Assembly: GCF_000510645.1 (NCBI RefSeq)
Contig: NZ_KI783301.1
Location: 1,960,420 to 2,024,419, forward strand
Source of the DNA: Thermicanus aegyptius DSM 12793
Lineage (GTDB): Bacteria; Bacillota; Bacilli; Thermicanales; Thermicanaceae
Length of the DNA stretch: 64,000 nt
Direction: 5' to 3'
Positions 16,887-25,552 of this stretch are shown here, piece by piece. Position 1 is the stretch's first letter; each line of letters opens with the position of its first letter. The notes under the pieces were generated by a model. It worked only from the letters and a program-made list of their open reading frames with translations, was not told the DNA's origin and made no database searches. Both the position numbers and the translations under genes were made by a program.

Positions 16887-17552
16887 TTACTCGTCTATAG
16901 AGTCCTCATTTTTGCTGTTACTTGACAAATAATAAATGTTGCTTATTAGATTCACTGTCCTAAACTTATTGTTCAAATTTAGCGACTTCTCTCGGGTTAT
17001 GATTATAACATCTTTCCTTATCGATGGATCAGTTGCTTCCGCCTCTTTACTCTGGTCTGAAATAGTTGCCTTATAAACTTGTCGACCAGACATAAAGAAC
17101 ACAGGACAAACACTTATAAAATCCGTCTTAACGTATATGACAATCACGATCACTACAATAGTCAATGTCACCATCAAATTTATCGCTGAAGCTTGATCTA
17201 TAGATATCAATGGCAACAGCAAGGTCATTAAAAAAAATGAATAGTCATTTACACTTAAACGTTCATACTTCCTGACCGAGACACTCTTACCTATTTCCTT
17301 ATCCTTTAATTGTCGATCATAGTCACTGAAAAACCACATGGCAACCAAGCGATAGATGAGCAGTGATAAGACGATTATCCCTGCAATAACGATTACGTCA
17401 AAGACCGTCTTATCAATATGCATGGCTAACCATTTCGCCCATTCAGCTTTCTTGAAAAAGTCGTTACTGTCAACAAATCTATAGACCATGATAAGGACTA
17501 AGGGAAGGTATGCTGTCGCCCATAAAATGACCTGTTCTCGCTTGCCCCACAT
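16887..17552 (-). CDS. kwaA: Probable Kiwa membrane protein KwaA
   Basis: A 221-residue membrane protein with about four hydrophobic segments (ATAYLPLVLIMVYRFV; VIVIAGIIVLSLLIYRLVAMW; FFLMTLLLPLISI; MVTLTIVVIVIVIYV) and a cytoplasmic-looking tail. The ATG at 17552 has GGGAGGGAG upstream; earlier in-frame starts are poorer. It follows the KwaB-like gene by 42 bases. In Kiwa, KwaA is a small four-helix membrane sensor that works with the DNA-binding KwaB against phage. The KwaA call rests on topology, size and partnership, not on sequence recall. Confidence 0.6.
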   Translation of the reverse strand: MWGKREQVILWATAYLPLVLIMVYRFVDSNDFFKKAEWAKWLAMHIDKTVFDVIVIAGIIVLSLLIYRLVAMWFFSDYDRQLKDKEIGKSVSVRKYERLSVNDYSFFLMTLLLPLISIDQASAINLMVTLTIVVIVIVIYVKTDFISVCPVFFMSGRQVYKATISDQSKEAEATDPSIRKDVIIITREKSLNLNNKFRTVNLISNIYYLSSNSKNEDSIDE

Positions 17553-17594
17553 TTTACTCTCCCTCCCAGAGAGGACAATCATACCCCCTAACAA

Positions 17595-18638
17595 TTATTG
17601 TTCATAAGCAATCGCTACCTTGTAGTTCTCGGTCACGAAGGACTTTACGATCTTGTCCGCAAAGAAATGTATTAGCGGTTTGGGAGATGAATCCTCAGTA
17701 AAAATAATTTTTCGATTCTCCAAATCAATATATTCAAATAAACCCCACAGTGAACTGTACTTCGCCATGTACTGTTCTTTCGCATCTTGATCTTGTGGTT
17801 CATTAGCTTTAATTTGAGATAACTCATCACATCTTGCATCAAAATTATCCTGAATAGCCGCCATTGTTTCAGGTTTAATTTGCGCCAATGTTCTCGAATA
17901 AATATGCTTCTTACATGACTTTTCAAAAGCTTCTCTATTGGAATCTTTACCATGAAAGAACGGCATCGAAATAATTCGTGCAATGTTTTGATCTCGACGC
18001 TCGGTAATATGATCTTTATATTCAAATGCGTATTCAAAACTCCGAACATTGATGATAAAGATGCAGTTTTCAATTATAAAGAAATCAATGTTACCCCCAA
18101 GATCAATTACAGTATCCTCAGCAAACACAAATTGATTGGCATTCTTTATTACCATCAACTTCTTGGAGGATCGCATACTATTTTTCTTAACCCCTCGATA
18201 ATAGCAGAAATATGCATTTTTTTCGCCCAAAGTTAACTTTACAATTTGAAACTTAGTATGCTTCTCTGGATACTCAGGATCAGGACTTCGCAAGGCTTTG
18301 ATAAGTTTAGTCACTTTATCTATAAGACCTTGATCGTCATCATCTAAAGCAAACTTCGCAATGCGGTCATTTATTTTTATTTCATGATTATAGTCACCAA
18401 CAAGAAACACTTGTCTTTCAGCATCATCAACTTCCTTCAACTCTCGCAAGGAATTAACAATACTTTTCTTGAGCCACTTAATAACATCAGGTGCAAGTTG
18501 AATACGTGTCGATTGGTAGTACGAATCAGATTCCTTTTGTATCCTTACAAGGTGAAATGATAAATCTACCTCGGTTAAAGCATCATCGGGCATATTACTA
18601 AGCTTATAAATTATATTTTCATGGTGGTTTATATCCAT
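17595..18638 (-). CDS. kwaB: Probable Kiwa effector KwaB (DUF4868 family)
   Basis: A 347-residue soluble protein. The central part (about 128-215) has the pattern I associate with DUF4868: a KLTLGEKNAYFCYYR strand, the KKLMVIKNANQFVFAED segment, then DLGGNIDFFII, IFIINVRSFEYAFEY. DUF4868 defines KwaB, the DNA-binding partner of the Kiwa anti-phage system. Directly downstream is a four-helix membrane protein, as expected for KwaA. The order here is B then A, whereas the described systems I know are A then B. GGGAGG precedes the ATG. The element also carries a type I restriction system, which fits a defence island. Confidence 0.65.
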   Translation of the reverse strand: MDINHHENIIYKLSNMPDDALTEVDLSFHLVRIQKESDSYYQSTRIQLAPDVIKWLKKSIVNSLRELKEVDDAERQVFLVGDYNHEIKINDRIAKFALDDDDQGLIDKVTKLIKALRSPDPEYPEKHTKFQIVKLTLGEKNAYFCYYRGVKKNSMRSSKKLMVIKNANQFVFAEDTVIDLGGNIDFFIIENCIFIINVRSFEYAFEYKDHITERRDQNIARIISMPFFHGKDSNREAFEKSCKKHIYSRTLAQIKPETMAAIQDNFDARCDELSQIKANEPQDQDAKEQYMAKYSSLWGLFEYIDLENRKIIFTEDSSPKPLIHFFADKIVKSFVTENYKVAIAYEQ

Positions 18639-18742
18639 TCAATATCGCCTCCCACACATTAATAATTCGACAATAAGAAGGGTTTTCCTCTTTTAATTTA
18701 TCGAATTACACATGCGGGCTGATAAAAGCTTACTTGAGCAAT

Positions 18743-19732
18743 TCAATTATCTTTACCCCTGACTTCGGAGAAAATGTCATTATACAGGGTTACTATGATC
18801 TTCTTGATCGCCTCATAATGTTGTATCGCCATCTCGTAGGGTGAAAGACCAGAGTCGGAATAATGCGCAATTATGATGTAAATACCTACTGTGGCAACAG
18901 TACTGATTAAAACGAATTTCAGTAAACTGCCGATGAAGCCAATGAAGTTAACTATCCCGTTATGCAAGGCTCGGAATAACCCCTTCACTGGCGAAACGAT
19001 GAAGGTATCGGTCAACCAATTGACTGCTTTACCGGCTCGGTCGGCTGCTGTTACCTTATCGACTTCAACTGTAACGATCTTCTCTTTGACTGGCGTGGCA
19101 AGGTCTCGGTACTGCTCATCCAACTTGTCCGCATCATCGATTATTGGAATGTCTGCTTCGACATCAGGTAAGGTCAATAAACCAGACTTCTGACTCTGAG
19201 GATGAGTATTGAAATTGATCTCCGGCAGGTTTACTTGGTGATTCTTCATCCAAGATTTTGTTTCCTCGAGTAGCTTAGCACTTCTTTCGATTATGTCAGC
19301 ATCTATATTGTCAGTGAGCGGAGGTTCAGGTTCAGTATTGGATTGACCATCCTCGATTTGAAGCATCGGTTCTGAGAGAGGAATATCGAGGTTGGTATCC
19401 TCCTTATTTGTTTCGGAATCGGTATTGTCCTCATCAGAAAAAATCCCTGAATCAATAGCAATATCAGGCTCATCGGTACAATCGGCTTCAATCGGCTCAT
19501 CATCTGCAACGGGTTCAAGTGGTGCAACTGGCTCAGGTTGCTCCTGGTCATCATTGTGTGCTGCTGAGGACTCAATCACGACACTTGGGCTAATCTCCGT
19601 GCCGATGCCAATATTAATGGTGTCGCCATTACCATCATTGAAGAAGGAAATGGAGATATCATCAACTTCTAGTGATTGACTAGGTACGTTCGTTTCTCTC
19701 TTTTTTGTTACAGGTTTAGCTGTTGTACTCAT
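18743..19732 (-). CDS. Acidic protein with a C-terminal membrane segment
   Basis: Family not recognised; 329 residues from the ATG at 19732 (an upstream GTG is also in frame). Residues 1-165 are low-complexity, rich in Asp, Glu and Pro and probably disordered. The second half carries a helical region and one hydrophobic segment (about 268-295, FIGFIGSLLKFVLISTVATV then IYIIIAHY). No signal peptide is present, so the acidic part probably stays inside, with a short C-terminus outside or embedded. It lies between the Kiwa pair and the large surface protein and is followed by no obvious terminator. Function unknown. Confidence 0.75.
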   Translation of the reverse strand: MSTTAKPVTKKRETNVPSQSLEVDDISISFFNDGNGDTINIGIGTEISPSVVIESSAAHNDDQEQPEPVAPLEPVADDEPIEADCTDEPDIAIDSGIFSDEDNTDSETNKEDTNLDIPLSEPMLQIEDGQSNTEPEPPLTDNIDADIIERSAKLLEETKSWMKNHQVNLPEINFNTHPQSQKSGLLTLPDVEADIPIIDDADKLDEQYRDLATPVKEKIVTVEVDKVTAADRAGKAVNWLTDTFIVSPVKGLFRALHNGIVNFIGFIGSLLKFVLISTVATVGIYIIIAHYSDSGLSPYEMAIQHYEAIKKIIVTLYNDIFSEVRGKDN

Positions 19733-19842
19733 TAACTCTTCACCCACCTCTCTTGGTATATGTATTAAATCTCAAATTCAAACTGCAAAAGAATTTCCAA
19801 CTCCCTAACGACAGTAAAAATTATCCCTTCTTAGCTAAAATC

Positions 19843-19881
19843 AAAAAAGCACAATTACCCTGATTAAAGGTAATTGTGCTT
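19843..19881 (-). terminator. Strong leftward terminator
   Basis: AGCACAATTACC pairs perfectly with GGTAATTGTGCT, followed leftward by six T. It lies between the BspA-like surface protein gene and the 19732 gene, insulating the two. Confidence 0.8.
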
Positions 19882-20078
19882 AATACATCATACAAAAGAT
19901 ATTGAAACTCTCGACTCCTACTCTGATATTCATAAATTCGACATCATTCAACAGAATCCTTCGTACTCCAAAAAATACTTCATCAAAATTTTAGAGCCAA
20001 GAAAAACTCATCATTGGAAGTTTAAAGTGCCATTTTATCGAACTTCTCATTAACATATCCAGTATTAACCTCATGACA

Positions 20079-20107
20079 GAAGCACCTCGTAATGTACGAG
20101 ATGCTTC
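20079..20107 (-). terminator. Hairpin after the surface protein gene
   Basis: GAAGCACCTCGTA...TACGAGaTGCTTC, with one mismatch and a 3-base loop, directly downstream of the stop at 20125. No T-run, so it may stabilise the 3' end rather than terminate alone. Confidence 0.5.
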
Positions 20108-20124
20108 TTAGTCTTTATTTTTCA

Positions 20125-23100
20125 TTATAATTCAAATTCGATATGACTTTGACCATCCTGCATTTTAACAGGTGTTAAATCATCCCTGTGTTTGACAAAC
20201 AACTTCACTTCTCTGAAGGGGGCTGGATTTTTGAACTGGATGATAAAGGTTGATGCTTCTAAGCTCGTAAGATCAATGACAGTTTCCGGCTTGGCTTTCA
20301 ATCTTAACTTCTTAATTACGAGTCCATCTTCATTCATAATCACAACGTTCTTCCGTCTAAAATATACGATCACTGCAACGATGAAAGGTAAGCTCGTAAC
20401 TGCTATCGGGATGATTGGCAACTTACTTTTCGGTTCAATCGGCTCTGGTTGTTGAGGGATTTGTGGAACAGAGTCTTCTGATTTGATAGGTTCAATAATA
20501 AAGTCGACCCGTCTCGTATTTTCCAATTCATTTAATTCAATTACCGTTCTTATCTCGCTTGCATCCTTTAACGATACGGTCCGGGAATTCTTTTGTTCAA
20601 TGTCCTGATAAACAACAATTTCCACTTTTCCAATTTCTTCTTTGGTGAAAGGATTCTTCAAGATGACGGTATGCTGACCAAGTTCCACATTCTCAAATTT
20701 ATACTCCCCATTGGCATTCGTATACGTGACACGCGGGTCAGAATGCAGTTCAACTTGAATACCTTCCATTGGATTGCCGTCTTTGTCCAAAACAACCCCA
20801 TAAACCGTTCCAAACTGATTCAACTTATGATACCTGAACTCGACAACCAACTGGCGACCTTGAGCTTCAACTGTTACATTTTGCATTGAAGGATCTAGAG
20901 CTTCATACCCCTCTACAGCTGGAGCAGAAATCTCATGCTTGCCGAGTGGTAAATCCCGCAGAATCTCTTCTGTCAAGACTTCATCCGTTTCAACGTCAAT
21001 CGCAACAATACGAACCTGATCCAATTCTGGAGCCTTTTCTACAGGTTGGTCAGCAACTGGAGCTTCGACAACCGGCTTTTCATTGCCAATAGGTTCCTTC
21101 AGCTGCTTAACAACAGGAGGTTCTTCAACCACTGGTGGTGTAGGTGGTTCCTGAACTACGGGCGGATCAGCAGGTTTTTTAACCACTGGTGGTGTAGGTG
21201 GTTCCTGAACTACGGGCGGATCAGCAGGTTTTTCAACCACTGGTGGTGTAGGTGGTTCCTGAACTGCAGGTGGTTCAACTGGATCATCATCTGCAGGTGG
21301 AGTAATAACCTTTTCTTTGTAGAAGTAAGTAATCTTTTGGATTGGCTCGGCTACGGTCAGCACAACCTTTTTCAAAGCTTCACCCACAAGTTCGTATACC
21401 CCGATTTGTGTTTCGGCAATATACGAATGCTCGCCAAGATCTAAATCAGTTAAGACTTCATCTTCCTTAATCTTCTCATTGGTTACCGAATCTCTGAACT
21501 CGACCGTTATTTTGCCCTTAATAACTGGTGGTGGTGTTACCTTTTCAAAATAAGCGGTCGCGGTTTTATCCTTGTCCATTTTAATGGTGATTTCAGCGTC
21601 CGTATATTCTTGACCATCAACAACCCACTTCACAAATTGATATCCATCAGCCGGTTCAGCGTTTAACACAACTTTCTCGTTTTCTTTATACACCAATTTT
21701 CCATCACTCGAACTTGGTGTGATCGTCCCTTCTCCGACCTGGTTTACTGTCAACGTAAACAGGCGAGGTTCTTTCGGAGGTAGCGGTTCAAAATAAGCAA
21801 TCGCCGTAGTATCCTCCACCATCGTGAGAGTAAAGTTAGCGTTCAAAACATCTTTCCCATTAACGACCCATTTTACGAATTTATATCCGTCCGCAGGGTT
21901 AGCAGTCAACTCAACTGTTTCAAACTCATAAAATTTTGATACCCCTGCGGGGGAGACGTTTCCTTCACCGACCTGATTAACACTTAAGGTGAGCTGAGTC
22001 AGCAGCTCGAAGTAAGCAGTTGCAACCGTATCGGTATTCATGGTAATCGTCAGTACTGGATTGTAGAACTCAACACCATTGACCACCCATTTAACAAATT
22101 TGTTACCGGCTGCAGGATTGGCTGTTAATGTTACCAGATCAGCAGGGTTATGATAAGATACCCCTGTAGGAGAGACATTACCATTTCCGATCTGATTAAC
22201 AGTCAGCGTATACTGAGCAGTTAAAATCGGCTTAAAAACCGCTTGAGCCACATGGTCACGATCCATCACAACATCTGGATTAGGATAAAATACATCCTCT
22301 CCATCAATGACCCATTTTTCAAATGCGTATCCTGGAACGGAATCGATGGCTGAATTGATGGCTGATAACGAAACTGTCTCTCCGGCAAGATATTCATGTG
22401 TGCCAACAGTTGGAAAGACGGAGCCTTGTCCAAGTGGCTCAAGAATGGTCAATCTATATTTTGAATCAGGCTCTTCCGGTGTAGGAACTGTTGGAAAACT
22501 AACTAACTCGCCATCTGGTTCTGGGAAGTCTGTTATAGGTACAGGTGTTATCGGTGTTAATGGAAGATCATATTTATCACTTGGATCTGAATCATTCGGC
22601 ATCCTATTAATAAAAAAGTGGGCTTCTGCATATGCCCCTCTATCCCTGAACTCGTAATAAACATCAGGATATGGTTGAGCAATATACGCACCCGGTAAAA
22701 CAATTCGATCACCTTCAACAAGCTGGATTGATGTATCAACAGGATAATCAACCCCGTTGACTGTAAAATGATCTGCGCCAACGACCATTTCTATCCTTAC
22801 TTTCATCTCCGATTCCTGACCTGGGTTTGCAAGACGATCAATTGTCGCTTTTTTACTGTCCTGATCCCACCAAACTTCTGCACCCAATTTTTCATTAACA
22901 AACCTGATTGGGATCATGGCTCTTCCTGTTGTACTTAAGAAGGGTTGTACATCTGGAAATTCAACCAACTCATAATTCACATAAACCTTTATTTCCCTTG
23001 GAGGAAGTGCGACAAACGAATAGTTGTATAGATTGGCATGACGCTCTGCCCACGTTCCTTTATAACCGTAGATGGTTAGGTCACTTGGATTTACCTGATT

Positions 23101-24078
23101 TCCAAGAAACGGGCTATAAAATGGATCAGTTTTAGGATCAAAGTACTCCTCTATATAGACAACAGTTTCAGGTATTGTAACGCTGACTAGCTTGTTATTT
23201 TGAAAAACGCCCATCTTAAGCATATCGACCCCAAAAGGAATATCTATTTCGGTTAACTCATTGTCAGCAAACGCCCAATTTCCTATATCCAAACTTATAT
23301 TAGGTAAATCAATACTTGTTATTTGATTACGTGCAAATGAACTCTCTCCAATATGAAGGTAGTCCGCATTTTGTGGAAAACTCACAGATGTCAGCTGGTT
23401 ATCTGAAAATGCTGATTTTCCTATTTCTGTACTGATATCAGGAAAAGAAACGGTCGTAATTCGATTTCGCGTAAAAGCGTAGTCACCTATACGAAAGGCA
23501 TAATCAGAGGAGTTTATACTGGGTAAGCTGATGGCAGTTAACTGATTATCAGCAAATGCCCATTCTCCAATATACTCTACGCTGTCTGGAATCACAACGG
23601 TTGTTAACATATTATCAGCAAACGCATAGTTACCAATATAAGTAATGCTATTCGGAATAATTACACTCGTAATTCCTTTGCCACCAAAAGCACTATCGAG
23701 ACTTATAATGGTATCCCCACTAATTGTTGCACTTCCATCTTCTATAGCTGTTACTTGATACCCGTCAATGGAATCTGGAATAATTACATCTCCACCTGGA
23801 CCTGTATATCCGGTAATGGTAGCACCGGAACCAGAAATGCGATATGTGAAATGACTCGGATCGGAATCGTATACTGCGCTGGTGACCGAAACTCCTCCAT
23901 AGACACTATCGGTGACACTACTATCACCATATACAGCATCCGCCACGCTGCTGTCGCCATATACAGCATCCGTTACGGTTGCTCCATCAGCGAATACCCC
24001 AAGCGGGAATAAAGATGTCATTAAAGCAATGACTAGTAGTATTGCAATACCGCTAAACAACTTCCTCTTTTTTGACAC
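20125..24078 (-). CDS. Large multidomain surface protein (BspA-like, InlB-like repeats)
   Basis: About 1317 residues. The start is probably the GTG at 24078 (GAGGGGG nine bases upstream), although an in-frame ATG lies at 24087. Order: signal peptide ending near GVFA; four 10-residue repeats of the type DAVYGDSSV; BspA-like leucine-rich repeats (about 85-340, GNYAFADNQLTxxxIP); a copper amine oxidase N-terminal-like stalk domain (VNYELVEFPDVQPFLS, about 345-440); four InlB B-like repeats ending in TAYFE; a MucBP-like segment; a Pro-rich region of 18-residue repeats; a Cna-B-like/carboxypeptidase-regulatory fold; one membrane helix (about 1218-1240) and an 80-residue inner tail. No LPxTG is present. 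It is likely an adhesin or cell-contact protein. A cytoplasmic tail is unusual for such proteins. Confidence 0.88.
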   Translation of the reverse strand: MSKKRKLFSGIAILLVIALMTSLFPLGVFADGATVTDAVYGDSSVADAVYGDSSVTDSVYGGVSVTSAVYDSDPSHFTYRISGSGATITGYTGPGGDVIIPDSIDGYQVTAIEDGSATISGDTIISLDSAFGGKGITSVIIPNSITYIGNYAFADNMLTTVVIPDSVEYIGEWAFADNQLTAISLPSINSSDYAFRIGDYAFTRNRITTVSFPDISTEIGKSAFSDNQLTSVSFPQNADYLHIGESSFARNQITSIDLPNISLDIGNWAFADNELTEIDIPFGVDMLKMGVFQNNKLVSVTIPETVVYIEEYFDPKTDPFYSPFLGNQVNPSDLTIYGYKGTWAERHANLYNYSFVALPPREIKVYVNYELVEFPDVQPFLSTTGRAMIPIRFVNEKLGAEVWWDQDSKKATIDRLANPGQESEMKVRIEMVVGADHFTVNGVDYPVDTSIQLVEGDRIVLPGAYIAQPYPDVYYEFRDRGAYAEAHFFINRMPNDSDPSDKYDLPLTPITPVPITDFPEPDGELVSFPTVPTPEEPDSKYRLTILEPLGQGSVFPTVGTHEYLAGETVSLSAINSAIDSVPGYAFEKWVIDGEDVFYPNPDVVMDRDHVAQAVFKPILTAQYTLTVNQIGNGNVSPTGVSYHNPADLVTLTANPAAGNKFVKWVVNGVEFYNPVLTITMNTDTVATAYFELLTQLTLSVNQVGEGNVSPAGVSKFYEFETVELTANPADGYKFVKWVVNGKDVLNANFTLTMVEDTTAIAYFEPLPPKEPRLFTLTVNQVGEGTITPSSSDGKLVYKENEKVVLNAEPADGYQFVKWVVDGQEYTDAEITIKMDKDKTATAYFEKVTPPPVIKGKITVEFRDSVTNEKIKEDEVLTDLDLGEHSYIAETQIGVYELVGEALKKVVLTVAEPIQKITYFYKEKVITPPADDDPVEPPAVQEPPTPPVVEKPADPPVVQEPPTPPVVKKPADPPVVQEPPTPPVVEEPPVVKQLKEPIGNEKPVVEAPVADQPVEKAPELDQVRIVAIDVETDEVLTEEILRDLPLGKHEISAPAVEGYEALDPSMQNVTVEAQGRQLVVEFRYHKLNQFGTVYGVVLDKDGNPMEGIQVELHSDPRVTYTNANGEYKFENVELGQHTVILKNPFTKEEIGKVEIVVYQDIEQKNSRTVSLKDASEIRTVIELNELENTRRVDFIIEPIKSEDSVPQIPQQPEPIEPKSKLPIIPIAVTSLPFIVAVIVYFRRKNVVIMNEDGLVIKKLRLKAKPETVIDLTSLEASTFIIQFKNPAPFREVKLFVKHRDDLTPVKMQDGQSHIEFEL
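21127..21275 (-). repeat. 54-bp tandem repeat encoding 18-residue Pro-rich units
   Basis: Near-identical units start at 21127, 21181 and 21235 (period exactly 54 bp). They encode PVVQEPPTPPVV-type units in the wall-spanning part of the surface protein. The high DNA identity suggests recent expansion or length variation. Confidence 0.8.
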
Positions 24079-24362
24079 TTCAATCATCCCCCTCACGATA
24101 GAATAAACATTTCACTGGTCTATAAAGGTGTGAAATTTATCAGTTAATAACTGCAAAAAACGTTCTTATTCTCTGGTATAGCTCGGAGCATCAAGGGGAT
24201 CTTTCGATGAGGTTTAGACAATAAAAAAGTGCTGCAACTCCAATAAGAAGTACAGCACATTACTATTATTTTTACTTTTCATGATAATATGAGATGCTTA
24301 CAATCGAAGTCGATCTTTTGTAACATTATAAAGGGATGTATTGTTAGACTAGGTTGTCCATG
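24079..24362. promoter_or_regulatory. Upstream region of the surface protein; terminator 24223-24262
   Basis: A leftward terminator (GTGCTGtACTTC...GCAGCAC then six T, about 24223-24262) ends the amidoligase cluster. The remaining bases are the upstream region of the 24078 gene; no clear promoter hexamers were identified. Confidence 0.55.
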
Positions 24363-24560
24363 CTACTCAACTTCAACGTATTCCATGATGATCCGTAATG
24401 CTTCATCGTAACTGCGTGCTTCGGTAAAGACCTTTTTCTGCATCTCGATTGCTTGCTCATCTAGTCCGGCACTTCTTAAAGCTTTAGAAGCGATACCGAG
24501 TAAGTTGTAGATGTTCCCATTCTCTCCAATTAAACGAGCAACAGGTTTTGTCAAATTCAT
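24363..24560 (-). CDS. Small conserved-looking protein, 65 aa
   Basis: Starts at the ATG at 24560 behind a G-rich site (GGGGGTA). The sequence NLTKPVARLIGENGNIYNLLGIASKALRSAG...SYDEALRIIMEYVEVE resembles a small uncharacterised protein that I associate with mobile elements and phages of Bacillota. It is helical and soluble. It is the last gene of the amidoligase cluster, 17 bases after the previous stop, and is followed by a terminator. Function unknown. Confidence 0.7.
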   Translation of the reverse strand: MNLTKPVARLIGENGNIYNLLGIASKALRSAGLDEQAIEMQKKVFTEARSYDEALRIIMEYVEVE

Positions 24561-24577
24561 TACCCCCACATAAAGAT

Positions 24578-24850
24578 TTAATACTCACTCGGAAGCATGA
24601 TGGTGAAGTATTTGGTCTTCCCATCGTCACCGTAGATCGCCCATACTTTCTCAGAAAATAATTGCTTGTTATCGACAGTAACCAAATGGTTGTCGTCCCC
24701 ATCTGTGATGACCGTGTTGCCATCAACATTTTTGAAAGAGATGAATTCATTACCTTGCTTATATAATTGAAAAATAAGAAATATCACCAAGTCCCAATCG
24801 TTACACCCGATTTCGTTGACCCCTTGGGTCATAAAGATTCTAAAACTCAA
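24578..24850 (-). CDS. Hypothetical protein, 90 aa
   Basis: The start is read as TTG at 24850, because GAGGAGAT lies eight bases upstream; in-frame ATGs further upstream overlap or precede that site. The protein (SFRIFMTQGVNEIGCNDWDLVIFLIFQLYKQGNEF...) has a mixed fold, ending KTKYFTIMLPSEY. Family not recognised. It lies between the cyclotransferase-like gene (146 bases upstream) and the 65-residue gene, probably in the same transcript. Confidence 0.65.
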   Translation of the reverse strand: MSFRIFMTQGVNEIGCNDWDLVIFLIFQLYKQGNEFISFKNVDGNTVITDGDDNHLVTVDNKQLFSEKVWAIYGDDGKTKYFTIMLPSEY

Positions 24851-24996
24851 CTTCTTATCTCCTCTCATACTGAACATATCCAAGATGAGTATTATACTGC
24901 ACCATACAACTCATAAATTTAGACATTTGTAATATTCGGAAAAGAAAAGTAATCCATCCGAAACATATAAACTCAAAAATTTCTCTCAAATGGACA

Positions 24997-25485
24997 CTAG
25001 GTACTAGGATTTGCTTCATCGATGAATTTAGCTCCCGACAAGATCGCTGCAACTGCAAGTGGACGAGGATGTATTCCGTGATGCATGTAACCTTCTCGGA
25101 TGACCTCGTAGTAAAATGGACTCGGTGGTGCGATGGGTCTCGATTCATCAACATTCATGATATAAACCATCGCCGCTACTTTCTTAAACTGTTGACTTGA
25201 CCCTTTCTTTCCAAGTTCCTTAATCACCTCAAGCGTCTCTTTCCGATATAAACCGCTGGCAACCCCTTCATAGCGATCCAATGCTACTTCGTCCTTTTGG
25301 GAGATACTCCATAAAACTACCGGAACTTTTTGACCTGGGCTAGGTTTAATGGTGGCAAAGTCTCGAAATTCCAACTCATAATCATCAATGTAACCTTGTC
25401 CGATAACGTAAGCATCGGGACATCTCCGCCTCATTTGATGGATATGTAAATTCGAACCGTAAGCTGCATAGATCTTCCTTCTCAT
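24997..25485 (-). CDS. Gamma-glutamylcyclotransferase-like (AIG2/BtrG) protein
   Basis: About 162 residues from the ATG at 25485. The N-terminal YAAYGSNL motif (nucleotide-like loop of the GGCT fold), the LEFRDFATI strand, and DRYEG with the acid that is catalytic in this family are all present. GGCT enzymes cleave gamma-glutamyl-amine bonds with release of 5-oxoproline. Here it directly follows an amidoligase gene. Such pairs have been described in phages and mobile elements (Iyer and colleagues' analysis of amidoligases), where one enzyme adds and the other could remove or trim gamma-glutamyl groups. The substrate is unknown. Confidence 0.85.
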   Translation of the reverse strand: MRRKIYAAYGSNLHIHQMRRRCPDAYVIGQGYIDDYELEFRDFATIKPSPGQKVPVVLWSISQKDEVALDRYEGVASGLYRKETLEVIKELGKKGSSQQFKKVAAMVYIMNVDESRPIAPPSPFYYEVIREGYMHHGIHPRPLAVAAILSGAKFIDEANPST

Positions 25486-25552
25486 TTCCAACACCCTTTC
25501 TGGCTTGATATGTTACTTTACCGTACTCTTCGCAAAAAAGTATAGTCCCAAT

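Larger units (their letters stand above)
19733..20124. other. Intergenic region, 392 bp, with two terminators
   Basis: No gene seen. Contains the hairpins at 19843-19881 and 20079-20107. Confidence 0.5.
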
